From Lepus europaeus (taxonomy: Eukaryota; Chordata; Mammalia; Lagomorpha; Leporidae): a stretch of DNA of 64,000 nt. Positions 12,401 to 21,604 of the stretch are shown piece by piece. Made by a program: the position numbers and the translations under genes. The notes beneath the pieces were generated by a model, which saw only the letters and a list, made by a program, of their open reading frames with translations, was not told the DNA's origin and made no database searches. Numbering within the stretch: position 1 is the first letter of the stretch; every line of letters begins with the position of its first letter. The stretch spans positions 98,114,448 to 98,178,447 of the forward strand of contig NC_084835.1 in assembly GCF_033115175.1 (NCBI RefSeq), in the 5' to 3' direction.

Positions 12401-14889
12401 CGGCCAGTCCCAGATTGCGGTTGTAAGAAGGCTTTGCCGCCTGCAGCATTAGGTTGGGGGCCTTACTTATTTCGCCTCTCTTCAGTGTTGAGGATGAACC
12501 CCTGCATGGCATCCTTGACTCTCGCCTGCACCAGGCTATCCCAAAACCTGCGGTCATGGTGCTGCTCCCATTCAACTTTCAAGCGATCCCGATCTTTTGA
12601 CCTGATGGAAGCCAGAACAGCATGATGCTCCTGATGGCTCCGCTGTATTCTTTCCAGACGCTGCTCTGCCACTCGGCCTTTCGGAGGCTTGGCTCTCTGG
12701 CAACCAAAGCAAACTGTCACTCAGGATAAGCCAAACATCAACAGCATATTTCCAACCAATTATACCTCCACCAATGCCCATACAAAAAAAAAAAATCCAT
12801 AAAAACTGGGTATAAAAAACTAACAACACCTCCTGTTGCAATTGAAATCAGTTTAGGCACCTAAGGACTAACTTTGTTTGATTCTCTGAATGTATACCTA
12901 AGATATCATCAAATCAGTCTCAGATGGAGATGCTTTTCAACTCAGGTTGCAGTTACATTCCCAATAAATCCATCGTAAATTGGAAATTTGATAAATCAAA
13001 AATGTATGACGGGGGCCGGCCCTGTGGTGTAGCAGGTAAAGCCGCCACCTGCAGTGCCAGCATCCCATATGGGTGCCGGTTCCAGTCCTGGCTGCTCCAC
13101 TTCTGATCCAACTCTCTGCTATGGCCTGGGAAAGCAGTAGAAGATGGCCCAAGTGCTTGGGCCCCTGCACCCACTTGGGAGACCTGGAGGAAGCTCCTGG
13201 CTCCTGGCTTCGGATGGGCACAGCCCTGGCCATTGCAGCCACTTGGGGGGTGAACCAGCAGATGGAAGACCTCTCTCTCTCTCTCTGCCTCTGCCTCTCT
13301 GTAACTCTGCCTTTCAAATAAATCAATGAATCTTAAAAAAAAAAAAAATGCATGACTGCACCTAAGGAACCAAACATCATGGCTTAGAAACCAGCACACT
13401 GCAGGGCAGCTCCCTGCCACAACCCCACAGCACCAGAAGACTGGACCACGTATCGCTGTCTGGAAGAAGACCAAAATTCAAAACTGAAAGCACGGCTTCT
13501 ACGGAATGTGCATTACTTTTACACCACTGTCAGGTCAAGAAATCCCAAGTCAGACCAGTTAAATCGGGGACCATCTGTGTTTCCAAAGTGCTGTTAGAGT
13601 AAAAGTAGATGGAATTACAAAGGTAAAAATCTGAACATGACTAGAGATTGATTACCTAGTCAAACCCAGAGATGCTGAATGGTGTGGCACCTAGGGCAGA
13701 TCTGGATAGAACAAGAATTAGAGGCCTTTGAATTGCTGGCCTTATCTTTTTTTCTTTTTTTTAAGATTTACTTATTTGAAAGGCCGAGTTACAGAGAGGT
13801 GGGGGGGGGGTATCATCCATCTGCTGGTTCACTCCCCAAATAGCCGCCACAGTCGGAGCCAGGTCGATCTGAAGCCAGGAGCCTGGAGATTCTTCCAGGT
13901 CTCCCACATGGGTGCAGGGACCCAAGCACTTGGGCCATCTTCCACTGCTTTCCCAGGCACATTAGCAGAGAGCTGGATTGGAAGTGGAGCAGCTGGGTCT
14001 TTTTTTTTTTTTTTTTTTTTTTTTTTTGACAGGCAGAGTGGACAGTGAGAGAGAGAGACAGAGAGAAAGGTCTTCCTTTTGCCGTTGGTTCACCCTCCAG
14101 TGGCCGCCGCGGTAGCGCGCTGCGGCCGGCGCACCGCGCTGTTCCGATGGCAGGAGCCAGGTGCTTCTCCTGGTCTCCCATGGGGTGCAGGGCCCAAGCA
14201 CTTGGGCCATCCTCCACTGCACTCCCTGGCCACAGCAGAGAGCTGGCCTGGAAGAGGGGCAACCGGGACAGGATCGGTTCCCCGACCGGGACTAGAACCT
14301 GGTGTGCCGGCGCCGCAAGGCGGAGGATTAGCCTGTTGAGCCACGGCGCCGGCCTAGCAGCTGGGTCTTGAACTGGTGCCCATACAGGATGCTGGCACTG
14401 TAGGCAGCAGCTTTACTCGCTATGCCGCAGCGTCAACCCCGACCTTAACCTTGCCACCCACTATCTCACATTGTTTCTCAAGGGTAGACTCCGTAGTTAT
14501 CAAAATACTTTCTTTTTTAAAAAAAAATTTTTTTTTTTTGACAGGCAGAGTGGATAGTGAGAGAGAGAGACAGAGAGAAAGGTCTTCCATTTCCTGTTGG
14601 TTCACCTCTCAATGGCTGCTGCGGCTGGCGCCCTGCGGCCGGCGCACCACGCTGATCCGAAGCCAGGAGCCAGGTGCTTCTCCTGGTCTCCCTTGCGGGT
14701 GCAGGGCCCAAGCACTTGGGCCATCCTCCACTGCACTCCCGGGCCACAGCAGAGAGCTGGCCTGGAAGAGGAGCAACCAGGACAGAATCCGGCGCCCCAA
14801 CCGGGACTAGAACCCGGGGTGCCAGTGCCGCAGGCGGAGAACTAGCCTATTGAGCCGCGGTGCCGGCCTCAAAATACTTTCAATTAAAA

Positions 14890-14931
<42 letters not shown>

Positions 14932-17457
14932 TGTATATACGTGTATATATATATATATATATTGAGAGAGAGAGAGAGAGAGAGGAGAGGAGAGGAGAGG
15001 AGAGGAGAGGGAGGAAGGCATACAGGAAGTTAGTTTCTGGGTGGGCTTGGTGCAATTTCTGCACCCCTTGAGCCACCATGAAATCCAAGTGCAGAGCTTT
15101 GTGGTTCCAGCAACCATTTTGCCAAGTCCTCCTTGGGTAGCGGTGCAACACTTAACAAATTCACTCAGGAGACAGAGATCCCAATCTGATAACCTACACC
15201 AAAACCACCACTGTCAGGATTACAAGCATTCAAGGTTTAGGTGTTTGTTGGACAGCATCCGGGGAAAGACAACCAACATCTGAACATGGCTTGCTGAACA
15301 AAACTCAGGGGTTGGGGTAACGTGTAGGTACCTAGATGTAGCTGAATGAGATAAGGCAGGTGTGAAGGTAGAGGGGAATAAGATGACAGTGTTGATAGTT
15401 ACGGTGGGTAATCCATTATTAGAATTATTTGGAGCCTAGAGACTGTTAAAGAGTACTGTTGTCTGACATTTATGGCATTTATGAAAGCACCGTCTGTGAC
15501 AACACAGCAGGCTCAGGGCTGCACCTTTGGCAGAATACACAACAGGAACTCAGGCTCCCAGGGGACCCATGGGCTGGGACAGGAAGCAAGCATCAGGGTC
15601 ATGGAGAAACAATTGCCTCCAGTCGTCAGGACAGGAACCAGGCTGAGCATTGCGGCTGGAGAGGAAGAGTGACGAGGGGTGGTGACAAACAGCATGGCCA
15701 AGAAGCTCTGGAAGGCTTGGGGCACTCCAGGCAGGACTCTGGTCTTGGGAGGCCCTGGTCTCAGGATGGATAGGGTACAACCTGTAGTTCTCCAACAAGG
15801 TGATGCCAATCCTGGTGGTCTGGCATTGCTTAAAACCTGCACTGTGCAATAGAAATACAGTGCAAAATGCATACACAATTTAAAATGCTTCGTAGTTGCA
15901 TTAAAAAAATTAAAAAAACAGGGAAAATGAATTTTAACAGTATCTTTTATTTAACCAATATACCCAAAGTAATATATTAACAGGTGACTATGCGCATTTC
16001 AAGTGTTCAATAGCTGTTGGCTATCATATTGAACATCGCACATCTAACCTAGGTTAAAGGCAGGACACAGGATGTACTAACATGTGTTTTCAAGACCACT
16101 GCTATAATAGCCCAAATTCTATTTTCTAGGATTCCAGCTTACAGTTGAACATCTCAAAGAACAACGCCTCACGCCCTAGGTTTCATTCTCTCCCCTCACT
16201 AAATGTGTGAACAAGTTACAAATCTCGGAGTCGCAGCTTTCAAGCTGTCCGAGGAGCAAGCTAAATGTCCTTGTACTGGGCCTCATCAAACAGCAGCTCC
16301 TCTGGCTTCTCCCTTACCTCAAACGTTACATTTAGTTTATTGCTTTTTCCTGGGGATTGTTTAGGGCCCAATTGAATTTGATTCTTCCCCTAACAGCCCT
16401 GCCACCTAAAGCATCTACATTTCTTATCACACAGACACCTGAGAAGTAGCAGGTGCACCAACCCTGGCCTCTTCCTTCTAATCTGGCTATGGGCACCAAG
16501 GAGTCAATAGGCCTAGTTTCTCTGCTTTGTTGTTCTGTTTGCCTCCTATTCCTTACTGGTCCCCAACACAAGTAGCAGCACCCAACAAACCCAGCCACTG
16601 AGCCCTGTGCTTGGATACAGAACCCAGGATAGATCACTTCTGTCCCGCATTAAGTCTGCAATCATCACCTTGAATCCTACAACCTAAAGAAAACTTGTCC
16701 ACTGCTTTCAACTCCAGATCCTGCTCACCCTGGGCTTAAAGAGGGAGCACGTCGTACCTTGACTAAAATTCTCAGTGCACTGTGGAGCATGGAACTGATT
16801 GCCCCATCTTTCTTCCAGAGAGTGTCCGCCCAGCTCACCCCGGCTAACCACGTGTGTGAGCCGCGAACGGCTTCTTGCATAAGCAAGCTATTTCTGCACT
16901 CAGAGCTGGGAAGGAAGGGCAGCCCTCCCAGGTCACTACATCCACCCCTGCGTCTCCCACAGTGCTGTGCACACACCCAGGGTTGAGCACTAACTCTGTA
17001 ACTGCCTGCAGGAATAAGGGAATCGCGTGCGTGGACCCGCAGTGGCTGGGGTCTCGGCAGCAGCCACCACAGCCTGCGGCCAGCAGCTCTCCTCCTGGTC
17101 TCACAGTCGCCGGTGGAGTTGACCCGGGAGCGGCTCCAAACCCCCCACAACCCCTCCACGTCCTAGTTTCCCAGGGGCACAACCCAGCCCAAGATCATCA
17201 GCCAGCTGACCCCGGGCCAGCTCAGGCCCCAGCCCTGGGCCCCTTCTGCCACACCCACTCCCCATTACAAGGCGACAGGAAACCGCGGAGATCCAAATAC
17301 TGATTTTCCAAATGCAGACCAAACGTGGCCGGCGTGGGGGCGGACACGGGCCGCGCACCAGACCCCACCCCACCCCGCCCGCGCTTACCACGACCACCAC
17401 TCTGGGAGTGGGGCCCCTGACCTCCCGCTGCACCGTGCCAAACCGCTGGCTGTACAT
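4796..17457 (-). CDS. CFAP53: CFAP53, exons 1-5 (3' exons lie off the left edge)
   Basis: CFAP53 (CCDC11) is a coiled-coil protein of the trichohyalin/plectin-homology type. It lies inside doublet microtubules of motile cilia and is needed for left-right patterning. Coding exons, 5' to 3' on the minus strand: 17389-17457, 12467-12696, 11560-11733, 5836-6139, 4796-5014. They join in frame to 332 codons; the human protein has about 514, so roughly the last third is outside the window. The start MYSQRFGTVQRE and stretches such as EEQMFSKLWE and ILQKALEERIEYIQQEY match the known protein, which is almost wholly charged helix. All donors are GT and all acceptors AG. The start ATG lies about 40 bp from an RFX X-box in a CpG island, fitting a ciliary gene. 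The 5' half of the gene has an old degenerate copy at about 18.2-22.75 kb. Identification is firm. Confidence 0.95.
5106..5422 (-). mobile_element. Full-length CSINE with target duplication
   Basis: Complete reversed element from the poly-T/GACAGGCAG tail to the GTGCCGGCC head, in CFAP53 intron 4. The 10-bp direct repeat GAGAATGCTT flanks it (5096-5105 and 5423-5432). Confidence 0.93.
5539..5562. repeat. (TG)n microsatellite
   Basis: About 12 TG dinucleotides in CFAP53 intron 4. Confidence 0.9.
5794..5825. repeat. (CCCGG)n pentanucleotide repeat at a splice donor
   Basis: About six CCCGG units, ending about 10 bases inside intron 4 from the exon 4 donor of CFAP53. On the transcript strand it reads (CCGGG)n. 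Confidence 0.9.
5836..6139 (-). CDS. CFAP53: CFAP53 coding exon 4
   Basis: Codes for residues 158-259, CEERRAQLAFNEEL through LLKEEEARLV, coiled coil. The acceptor is cttgtag. The donor is the weak form GTG|GTGGGG, chosen because it keeps phase 0 into exon 5. A (CCCGG)n tract starts about 10 bases into the intron. GC content is far above that of the flanking introns. Confidence 0.92.
6200..7795. other. CFAP53 intron 3, no gene recognised
   Basis: GC-rich near exon 4 (to about 6700), then ordinary intron. A CSINE tail fragment in minus orientation lies at about 7030-7100. Open frames here lack family resemblance and look like GC-rich shadows. Confidence 0.5.
7797..8075 (+). mobile_element. 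Older CSINE
   Basis: Head 'ggggctggtattgtggcatagcagg', diverged body, tail TTCAAACAAATAAATAAATC. Clearly more diverged than the element at 8396. Confidence 0.85.
8396..8742 (+). mobile_element. CSINE, full length
   Basis: Head 'gggggcacagcgctgtggcatagcagg' through the box 'gatggcccaagcccttgggcc', CT run and CTTTCAAATAAGTTAATAAATC tail with (AAATC)n. Confidence 0.92.
8743..9370. other. CFAP53 intron 3, AT-rich, nothing recognised
   Basis: AT-rich sequence followed by mixed sequence. No coding resemblance, RNA gene or repeat identified. Confidence 0.5.
9381..9733 (-). mobile_element. CSINE, full length with target duplication
   Basis: Reversed element with a long (GA)n run at 9423-9461. It is flanked by the direct repeat ACAAGTTCAC (9371-9380 and 9734-9743). 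Confidence 0.93.
10206..10516 (+). mobile_element. Older CSINE with target duplication
   Basis: Diverged C-repeat ending in (AAAAT)n. TCCCTCTG occurs at both ends (10198-10205 and 10517-10524). Confidence 0.82.
10676..10995. repeat. Head-to-head CSINE inverted pair
   Basis: A reversed CSINE 3' part (about 10676-10795: (TTTA)n, GAGAGGTACACTT, 'cttccatcctctggttcact') joins directly to a forward CSINE 3' part (about 10795-10995, ending TTTCAAATAAGTAGATAAG). The two arms face each other with almost no spacer, so the transcript can fold back. Confidence 0.8.
10996..11555. other. CFAP53 intron 3, unassigned
   Basis: Ordinary intron sequence between the SINE pair and exon 3. A 139-codon open frame at 11045-11464 on the plus strand shows no recognisable family. 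Confidence 0.4.
11560..11733 (-). CDS. CFAP53: CFAP53 coding exon 3
   Basis: Codes for residues 100-157, beginning LRELLAAEENEYFAEMQ and ending VAEKLDQQF; very Glu/Lys-rich coiled coil. The acceptor is gttccag and the donor CAG|GTAATG. A diverged, stop-containing duplicate lies at 18250-18414. Confidence 0.94.
12110..12395 (-). mobile_element. Old CSINE next to CFAP53 exon 2
   Basis: Strongly diverged reversed C-repeat ('ttgaaaggcaaaatgacagagag', 'acccaggtacttgggccatcac'), ending about 70 bp from the exon 2 donor. Confidence 0.75.
12467..12696 (-). CDS. CFAP53: CFAP53 coding exon 2
   Basis: Codes for residues 24-99 plus two bases: a basic helical stretch from RAKPPKG to NTEERRN. The acceptor is ttgccag and the donor AA|GTAAGG. 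A CSINE (12110-12395) lies just outside its 3' end. I could not recognise a copy of this exon in the duplicated block. Confidence 0.93.
13012..13350 (+). mobile_element. CSINE, full length
   Basis: Head GGGGGCCGGCCCTGTGG to the TTTCAAATAAATCAATGAATC tail and poly-A. Near-repeat AATGTATGAC / AATGCATGAC at the ends is the target duplication with one change. Confidence 0.92.
13752..14440 (-). mobile_element. CSINE interrupted by a younger CSINE
   Basis: The outer reversed element occupies 13752-14000 and resumes at about 14369-14440. A complete reversed element (14001-14355) is inserted in it, flanked by AGCAGCTGGGTCT at 13988-14000 and 14356-14368. This dates the GGCCGGCGCCG-headed subfamily as the younger. 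Confidence 0.92.
14512..14868 (-). mobile_element. CSINE, young subfamily
   Basis: Complete reversed element ending CGGTGCCGGCC, flanked by TCAAAATACTTT at 14500-14511 and 14869-14880. Confidence 0.93.
14893..15012. repeat. (TA)n, (GA)n and (GGAGA)n simple repeats
   Basis: Alternating TA, with TACACATATATG variants, then a GA run and GGAGA units, directly after the SINE. Confidence 0.9.
15836..16055. mobile_element. hAT-type MER element remnant
   Basis: 'ctgtgcaatagaaata' start and '...gctatcatattgaacatcgcac' end with the AT-rich core 'tcttttatttaaccaatatacccaaagtaat' are typical of short non-autonomous hAT elements of the MER3 sort. It is present in the CFAP53 intron 1 copy and I do not see it in the 18-22.7 kb duplicate, so it probably came after the duplication. 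Confidence 0.55.
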
Positions 17458-18010
17458 GGCCGCGTCCCCTCAGGGTGCGGGCAGCGCGGCGACCCGGTTG
17501 CCATGGTGCGCGTCGCGGGGCGCCGGGCGGAAGTCGGCCCCGTCGCCATGGGGGCCACGGTCGCCGCGCTCGCGACCTGCTCGGGCGGCCCGGAGGCGGC
17601 GTCTGCGCCGGCCCGCGCCGGCCGCGCCCCCGGCCTTCGCCGTTTCAGCCCCGAGCCCGTCCGGAAGCACCGCACAGGCGCGGGCGCTGACGGGAAGGCC
17701 TCGACAGCGTCCCTCGGGCGGCAAGAATCACCACAGGCCAGCCTCGTATCGCGTCGTTTTTACCAATGGCAAGATGCTTTCACACATACAGCCTTCGAGA
17801 CTCAGCAAGTGTCTTGGAGGGTTGGCAGCACAGCAGGAGCCGTCTTCACCTGACACCCAGCGCGACTGTGGCTCGGGGAGCCTAAGTGCCTCGTTGAACG
17901 CCCGGCCGCCCGCCGCGTGTGGACAACGCCCGGCACCCGGGGCGGGGGCCGCGGCGCTGCAGCCCGAGGGGCGCGGCGGGCACCGTCTCCAGTCCGGGGT
18001 GGTGGGTTCC
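17340..18010 (-). promoter_or_regulatory. CFAP53: CFAP53 CpG-island promoter with RFX X-box
   Basis: Very GC- and CpG-rich sequence around and upstream of the CFAP53 start codon. GGTTGCCATGG at 17496-17506 fits one arm of the RFX X-box (GTTGCCATGGNAAC), about 40 bp upstream of the ATG, the usual place in ciliary genes. A second CGCCATGG box is at about 17545. The transcription start is not defined by sequence alone. Confidence 0.7.
17389..17457 (-). CDS. CFAP53: CFAP53 coding exon 1
   Basis: Codes for residues 1-23, from MYSQRFGTVQRE to a Val run, and ends on a codon boundary at donor G|GTAAGCG. The ATG at 17457-17455 is preferred because the peptide equals the known N-terminus. A decayed copy of this exon lies at about 22646-22709. 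Confidence 0.93.
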
Positions 18011-18250
18011 TGAGAATCAGGACCGCAGGCGCTACAAATGAGGGAACCTAACACGGGCCCTCGCACAGGCCGAGACCCCAGTCCACTGCCAGTCAAGGGC
18101 AAGGTAGCCGATGCCTAGGAGCCGACTCGGAACGACTCCGGGGCTCCCACGCTACAATGGGGCGCGCAGGGCCCTGCCCTCGCACCCCTTCGTCTTCGCC
18201 ACCCACCCGCTTCGGGGTTTGAGGGCCGTGCGTTTCTACATGTGGATTCC
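17900..18250. other. GC-rich spacer between the CFAP53 promoter and copy 2
   Basis: Tail of the CFAP53 CpG island. No exon recognised. Confidence 0.5.
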
Positions 18251-18414
18251 GTTTTGTGTTGCTCAGCTCTTCCGCCACAAAATAACCTTTCTTCTCTTCC
18301 AGCCATCTCTCAATGCTGCTCCCGGCGCCTTCTGTCCTCTCCTATAACGCTTCTTCTTTGACTTGCAGTTCGGTAAAATACTCATTTTCGTTTACTGCTA
18401 AGAGTTTGCGTAGC
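18250..18414 (-). pseudogene. Duplicated, dead CFAP53 exon 3
   Basis: Read on the minus strand it starts after an intact gtttcag acceptor with LRKLLAVNENEYFTELQVKEE, close to real exon 3 (LRELLAAEENEYFAEMQMKEE). It then hits a TAG at 18342-18344, and resembles the exon again near its end (VAEEL). The donor is not preserved. No intact downstream exon is near it. Confidence 0.85.
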
Positions 18415-18429
18415 CTGAAACAAGACAGA

Positions 18430-18960
18430 CAGACATTAGAGGTGCTCGCCACTCCCTGGGCCGCGCCCCGCGGCCGGGGCTCCTGACCCGGGCGGGACGC
18501 CCCCACCCCGCCCCCGCGGGGAGCCCCGGGCCCGGGCTGGGGCCCGCCGAAGCTCGCGGTGTGCAGCCCGGAGGGTCCCGTCGGAACGCGTTCTCGGAGA
18601 TGAGGCCTGCCGACGCCTGGCGACACCCAGCAGTCTCGGACGTCGCAGCGTCGGTCCCGGCCCCGTCCTGCAGCTCTGGCTTGGCCGTGCCCGTTTTGCG
18701 TCCCTCTGCAGATGGCCTCCCTCGGGGCCCAGCACCAGGGCCGGTCTCGGTGCCGGCGGAGGCCACGCCCCGCAGCGGCAGGGCCAGGGGTAACGGGCCG
18801 CTGTCTCCCGGGCCCCGCTGGGACCGCCGCGGCCAGGAAGCGCGGGCGATCCCGCCCCGGCGCCCCCTGGAGGGCACATCCGGAGACAGAGGCCGGGCCG
18901 GGCCGGTCAGGGAGAGCCCCAGCCTTCAGCCACCCGCCCCCAGAGCCTGCGGTAGTGATC
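18430..18960. other. CpG-rich island inside the duplicated block
   Basis: Dense CpG sequence directly upstream (minus sense) of dead exon 3. Its open frames (up to 225 codons) are GC-driven with no family resemblance. The matching stretch of copy 1, next to real exon 3, is AT-rich. Confidence 0.6.
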
Positions 18961-19499
18961 GCCCAAGGTCCTCGACATAACCGCCACCTACTATCCCCGC
19001 TCCCCAGAGCCGTCAACAATTACCACCACCAAGACGCTCCCAAAAGAAACACTAAGAATAAAAATCAGTAAATGTGACAATAAAAATCATTTAAAAATAA
19101 TTTTAGAATAAGATAGCTTAACGATAGAAACTACGTCCAATTCCTGTTGTGCCCCAACAAGGTTCATACAAGTGCTGTCTTCCCATTTCCTGAACTACTT
19201 CCAGCATTAAAATCCATGATAAACTTGGAAATCCAGTCACCATTTATAATACACACTGAAGCATTTAATAAAATTGCATGGACCTTTTTTTTTTTTTCAT
19301 TTCTGTATCCCAGTATTAAGTACAGTGCCTCCCATGGGCGAGGTTGTGAATACTTGAATGAATGACGCAAAGACAGCCGAGGCCAGCAAGTGTGTTCTGG
19401 GTGGGCTTGACAGAATTTCTGTACTTGCTGGCGTCACCATGGAATCCATGGGCTTCAGCTTTGCATTGCTGTAGTTCTATCAAGGTATCCTCAGGTGAG

Positions 19500-20020
19500 T
19501 AGGGAGGCCCTTGGGAGGTGATTCACGGCAGAGTGGCTCTGTGTCACCTTGGCTAGGCTATGTTTCCCAGAACTCCCTTCCCTGTATGCTTCCGGTTAGG
19601 ATGGGCCACAGAGACTCAGACCTGGAGGACAGAAGTGGAGCAGCAGCACACTCTTTACACGTGGAGTGGGTGCAGGGGCACCCCGCGCTGTCGCAGTTCA
19701 CGCAGGCTGGCATGTATCTGCTGGCTCACCTCGTGGACGTGGGGCAGCGGCCAGGCCTGCAGCCAGGCCCGCAGCTGCTCCACCTTGCCTGGGCTCTTCC
19801 TCCAGCTTCTCTAGAGTTCCTGGGCCGGGTGCATATTTAACTCTGTGAAAAAGGGCACCGGCTTCTTCTGCAGGGCACCCACATCATCGAAGCTGAAGGT
19901 GGCGAGAGACTGCTAAGGGGTCCGGGCCATCTTCGAGGGTCCCAGCTCGTGCTCGTGGGCGCCAGTGTGTCCTCGGTCTCCCACACTTTACATCCATCTT
20001 CCCTTCCCGACTGCCTGCCC
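19500..20020. other. Insert of unknown origin in copy 2
   Basis: GC-rich stretch with no partner in copy 1. On the minus strand it reads as coding-like fragments broken by stops (for example FSFDDVGALQKKPVPFFTEL), which suggests a decayed retrocopy. I do not recognise the parent. Confidence 0.35.
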
Positions 20021-21289
20021 TGCAGACTTCAAGCCCCAGCATTAGACGCATGACACAGCCTCATGGAGACTGCTACACCAGTTCTTAGGTGAGGCCAAAG
20101 CCCTGTGATAAACCCTCTGCAAACGAAGTAACACCTCATCTTTACCTGAGTGCTTCCGCTCTTCTCATTGAACCCTAATATCCATGGCGAGCACTCTGAA
20201 CTCAGGAGCCAGAATGCCACATCAAATACATCTTGCCTTGAACATGACCAAACTGGTCAGAATACTAGGGTCGGGTGGTTGGATTCTCAAGAGGAAACAG
20301 CAGTATCAGATTACCCAGTCTGGACTAGGACTGATCTAACCAGGGTGGGGCAGAGGGCTGTATCTTCTGCATTAGAATTGGGAAACTGTTCATTTACATC
20401 CGAATTAAGTGACACGGCTGGGACAAGGGTAAGGCTAGAGATGGGATACAAAATTTAGGGAGGTGCTCACTTGGTCCTCATCTTGTAAAGCTGGCCAAGT
20501 AACAAAAGACAGCTCTACCAATTTTTTTGGCATTTTATGAATGAAGACTTGGAGAGGGAGGTAGGGCTGAGCCAAGACGAACCCTTGGGCAATGTGTGAA
20601 ACAGGAATTCAGTCTCTTGGTAGACACTCAGGCTGGGGCAGAAAATGGATGTTGTCAGGATAGATGGGCCAGGCTGGTAGCTTTAGCTGCAAAAGCTGCT
20701 CTGGCCGAGGAGGGAGGAAGAGTCACAGTAACAGCGAAGTGGGGAGCAGCGGGTAGCAAGGGTGACCCCTGAGGGTTTGAGGAATCCTGTGAGGCTCTGA
20801 CACCACGGTGACCCTGGCTGCATGGAGTCACGGAACTCCCTAAGCCACGCCGGAGGCAGGAGTGGGAAGGACCTAGGACCGCACTTGTAGTACTGGAGTG
20901 TGTGTTTTCTATGTCTCTAAGACTCCTGCTCCTGTACGAATTGACATTATTGCACACAGAACGGCAGTTTACGGTTCAGTAGCTTAACAGAGGCCTTCCC
21001 AGCCCGGTTTTCATTCTAGGCTCTACCAGCATCAGCTGTTTGACACTGGACACATTCATTCCGTTGAGTTTCAGTATTCCATCTACAAAGACGGACAAAC
21101 CAATGTCTTCTTAAAGACTGTTTGAGGAATGAGTAAACTGGGTCCACGGGCGGAATTCACCAGACAGCTGCTCCTGGCCTTGCCCCGTTCACTCACGTTC
21201 CATTTTCAATTGCTGTCTCCCTGAGGACATGTTTAGAGACACTGCCAGGTCTCACCCAGGAACCATGTTAAATTATTTAGGAAGGCGGC

Positions 21290-21604
21290 GTGTTTAGATT
21301 GTCCCGTGGTGGCTTTAATTTTAAACCCCCTTCCCCACCTCAGCTCCTCGGTTCCTGATCACTCTCAGGCTTTGGGGAGGAGCAGGTGCACCACCTTTAA
21401 CCCACCGCTTACTTCCTCTGTCAGCTGGAAGAGGCCAGACTAGGCCTGCTTCTCTGGGTAAGTGGTAGGTTTTTCCTCCTAAGGTTGAGTGACACACAAG
21501 CCCTGGCAGCCAGTCTACCATCCAGCCCCTAGGTCAGGGTTGTTGCTCAAAAAGCCGGTCTGTAAGTATCACCTTGAATCCTACAGTCTGCAGAAGCCTC
21601 CAGT
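21290..21604 (-). other. MBD1: Probable MBD1 3' UTR and poly(A) signal
   Basis: ATTAAA on the minus strand at 21314-21319 is the nearest plausible poly(A) signal after the stop and would give a 3' UTR of about 300 bases. A distal site cannot be excluded. Confidence 0.45.

Larger units (their letters stand above)
11540..17480 (-). repeat. Paralogous block, copy 1 (5' part of CFAP53)
   Basis: Contains real CFAP53 exons 3, 2, 1 and introns 1-2. Matches to copy 2 (about 18230-22740), in the same order: exon 3 with exon 3'; 15021-15090 with 19393-19465 ('ttctgggtgggcttg..aatttctg'); 15480-15600 with 20530-20650; 16340-16480 with 21290-21410; 16660-16705 with 21560-21620; 17000-17040 with 22015-22050; exon 1 with 22646-22709. 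Divergence by eye is about 25-30%. After removing later SINE insertions, the spacings are similar. Confidence 0.75.

Noticed and set aside
18342..19019. 225-codon minus-strand ORF
   Set aside because: Only its last 23 codons are meaningful (dead CFAP53 exon 3); the rest is CpG-island shadow.
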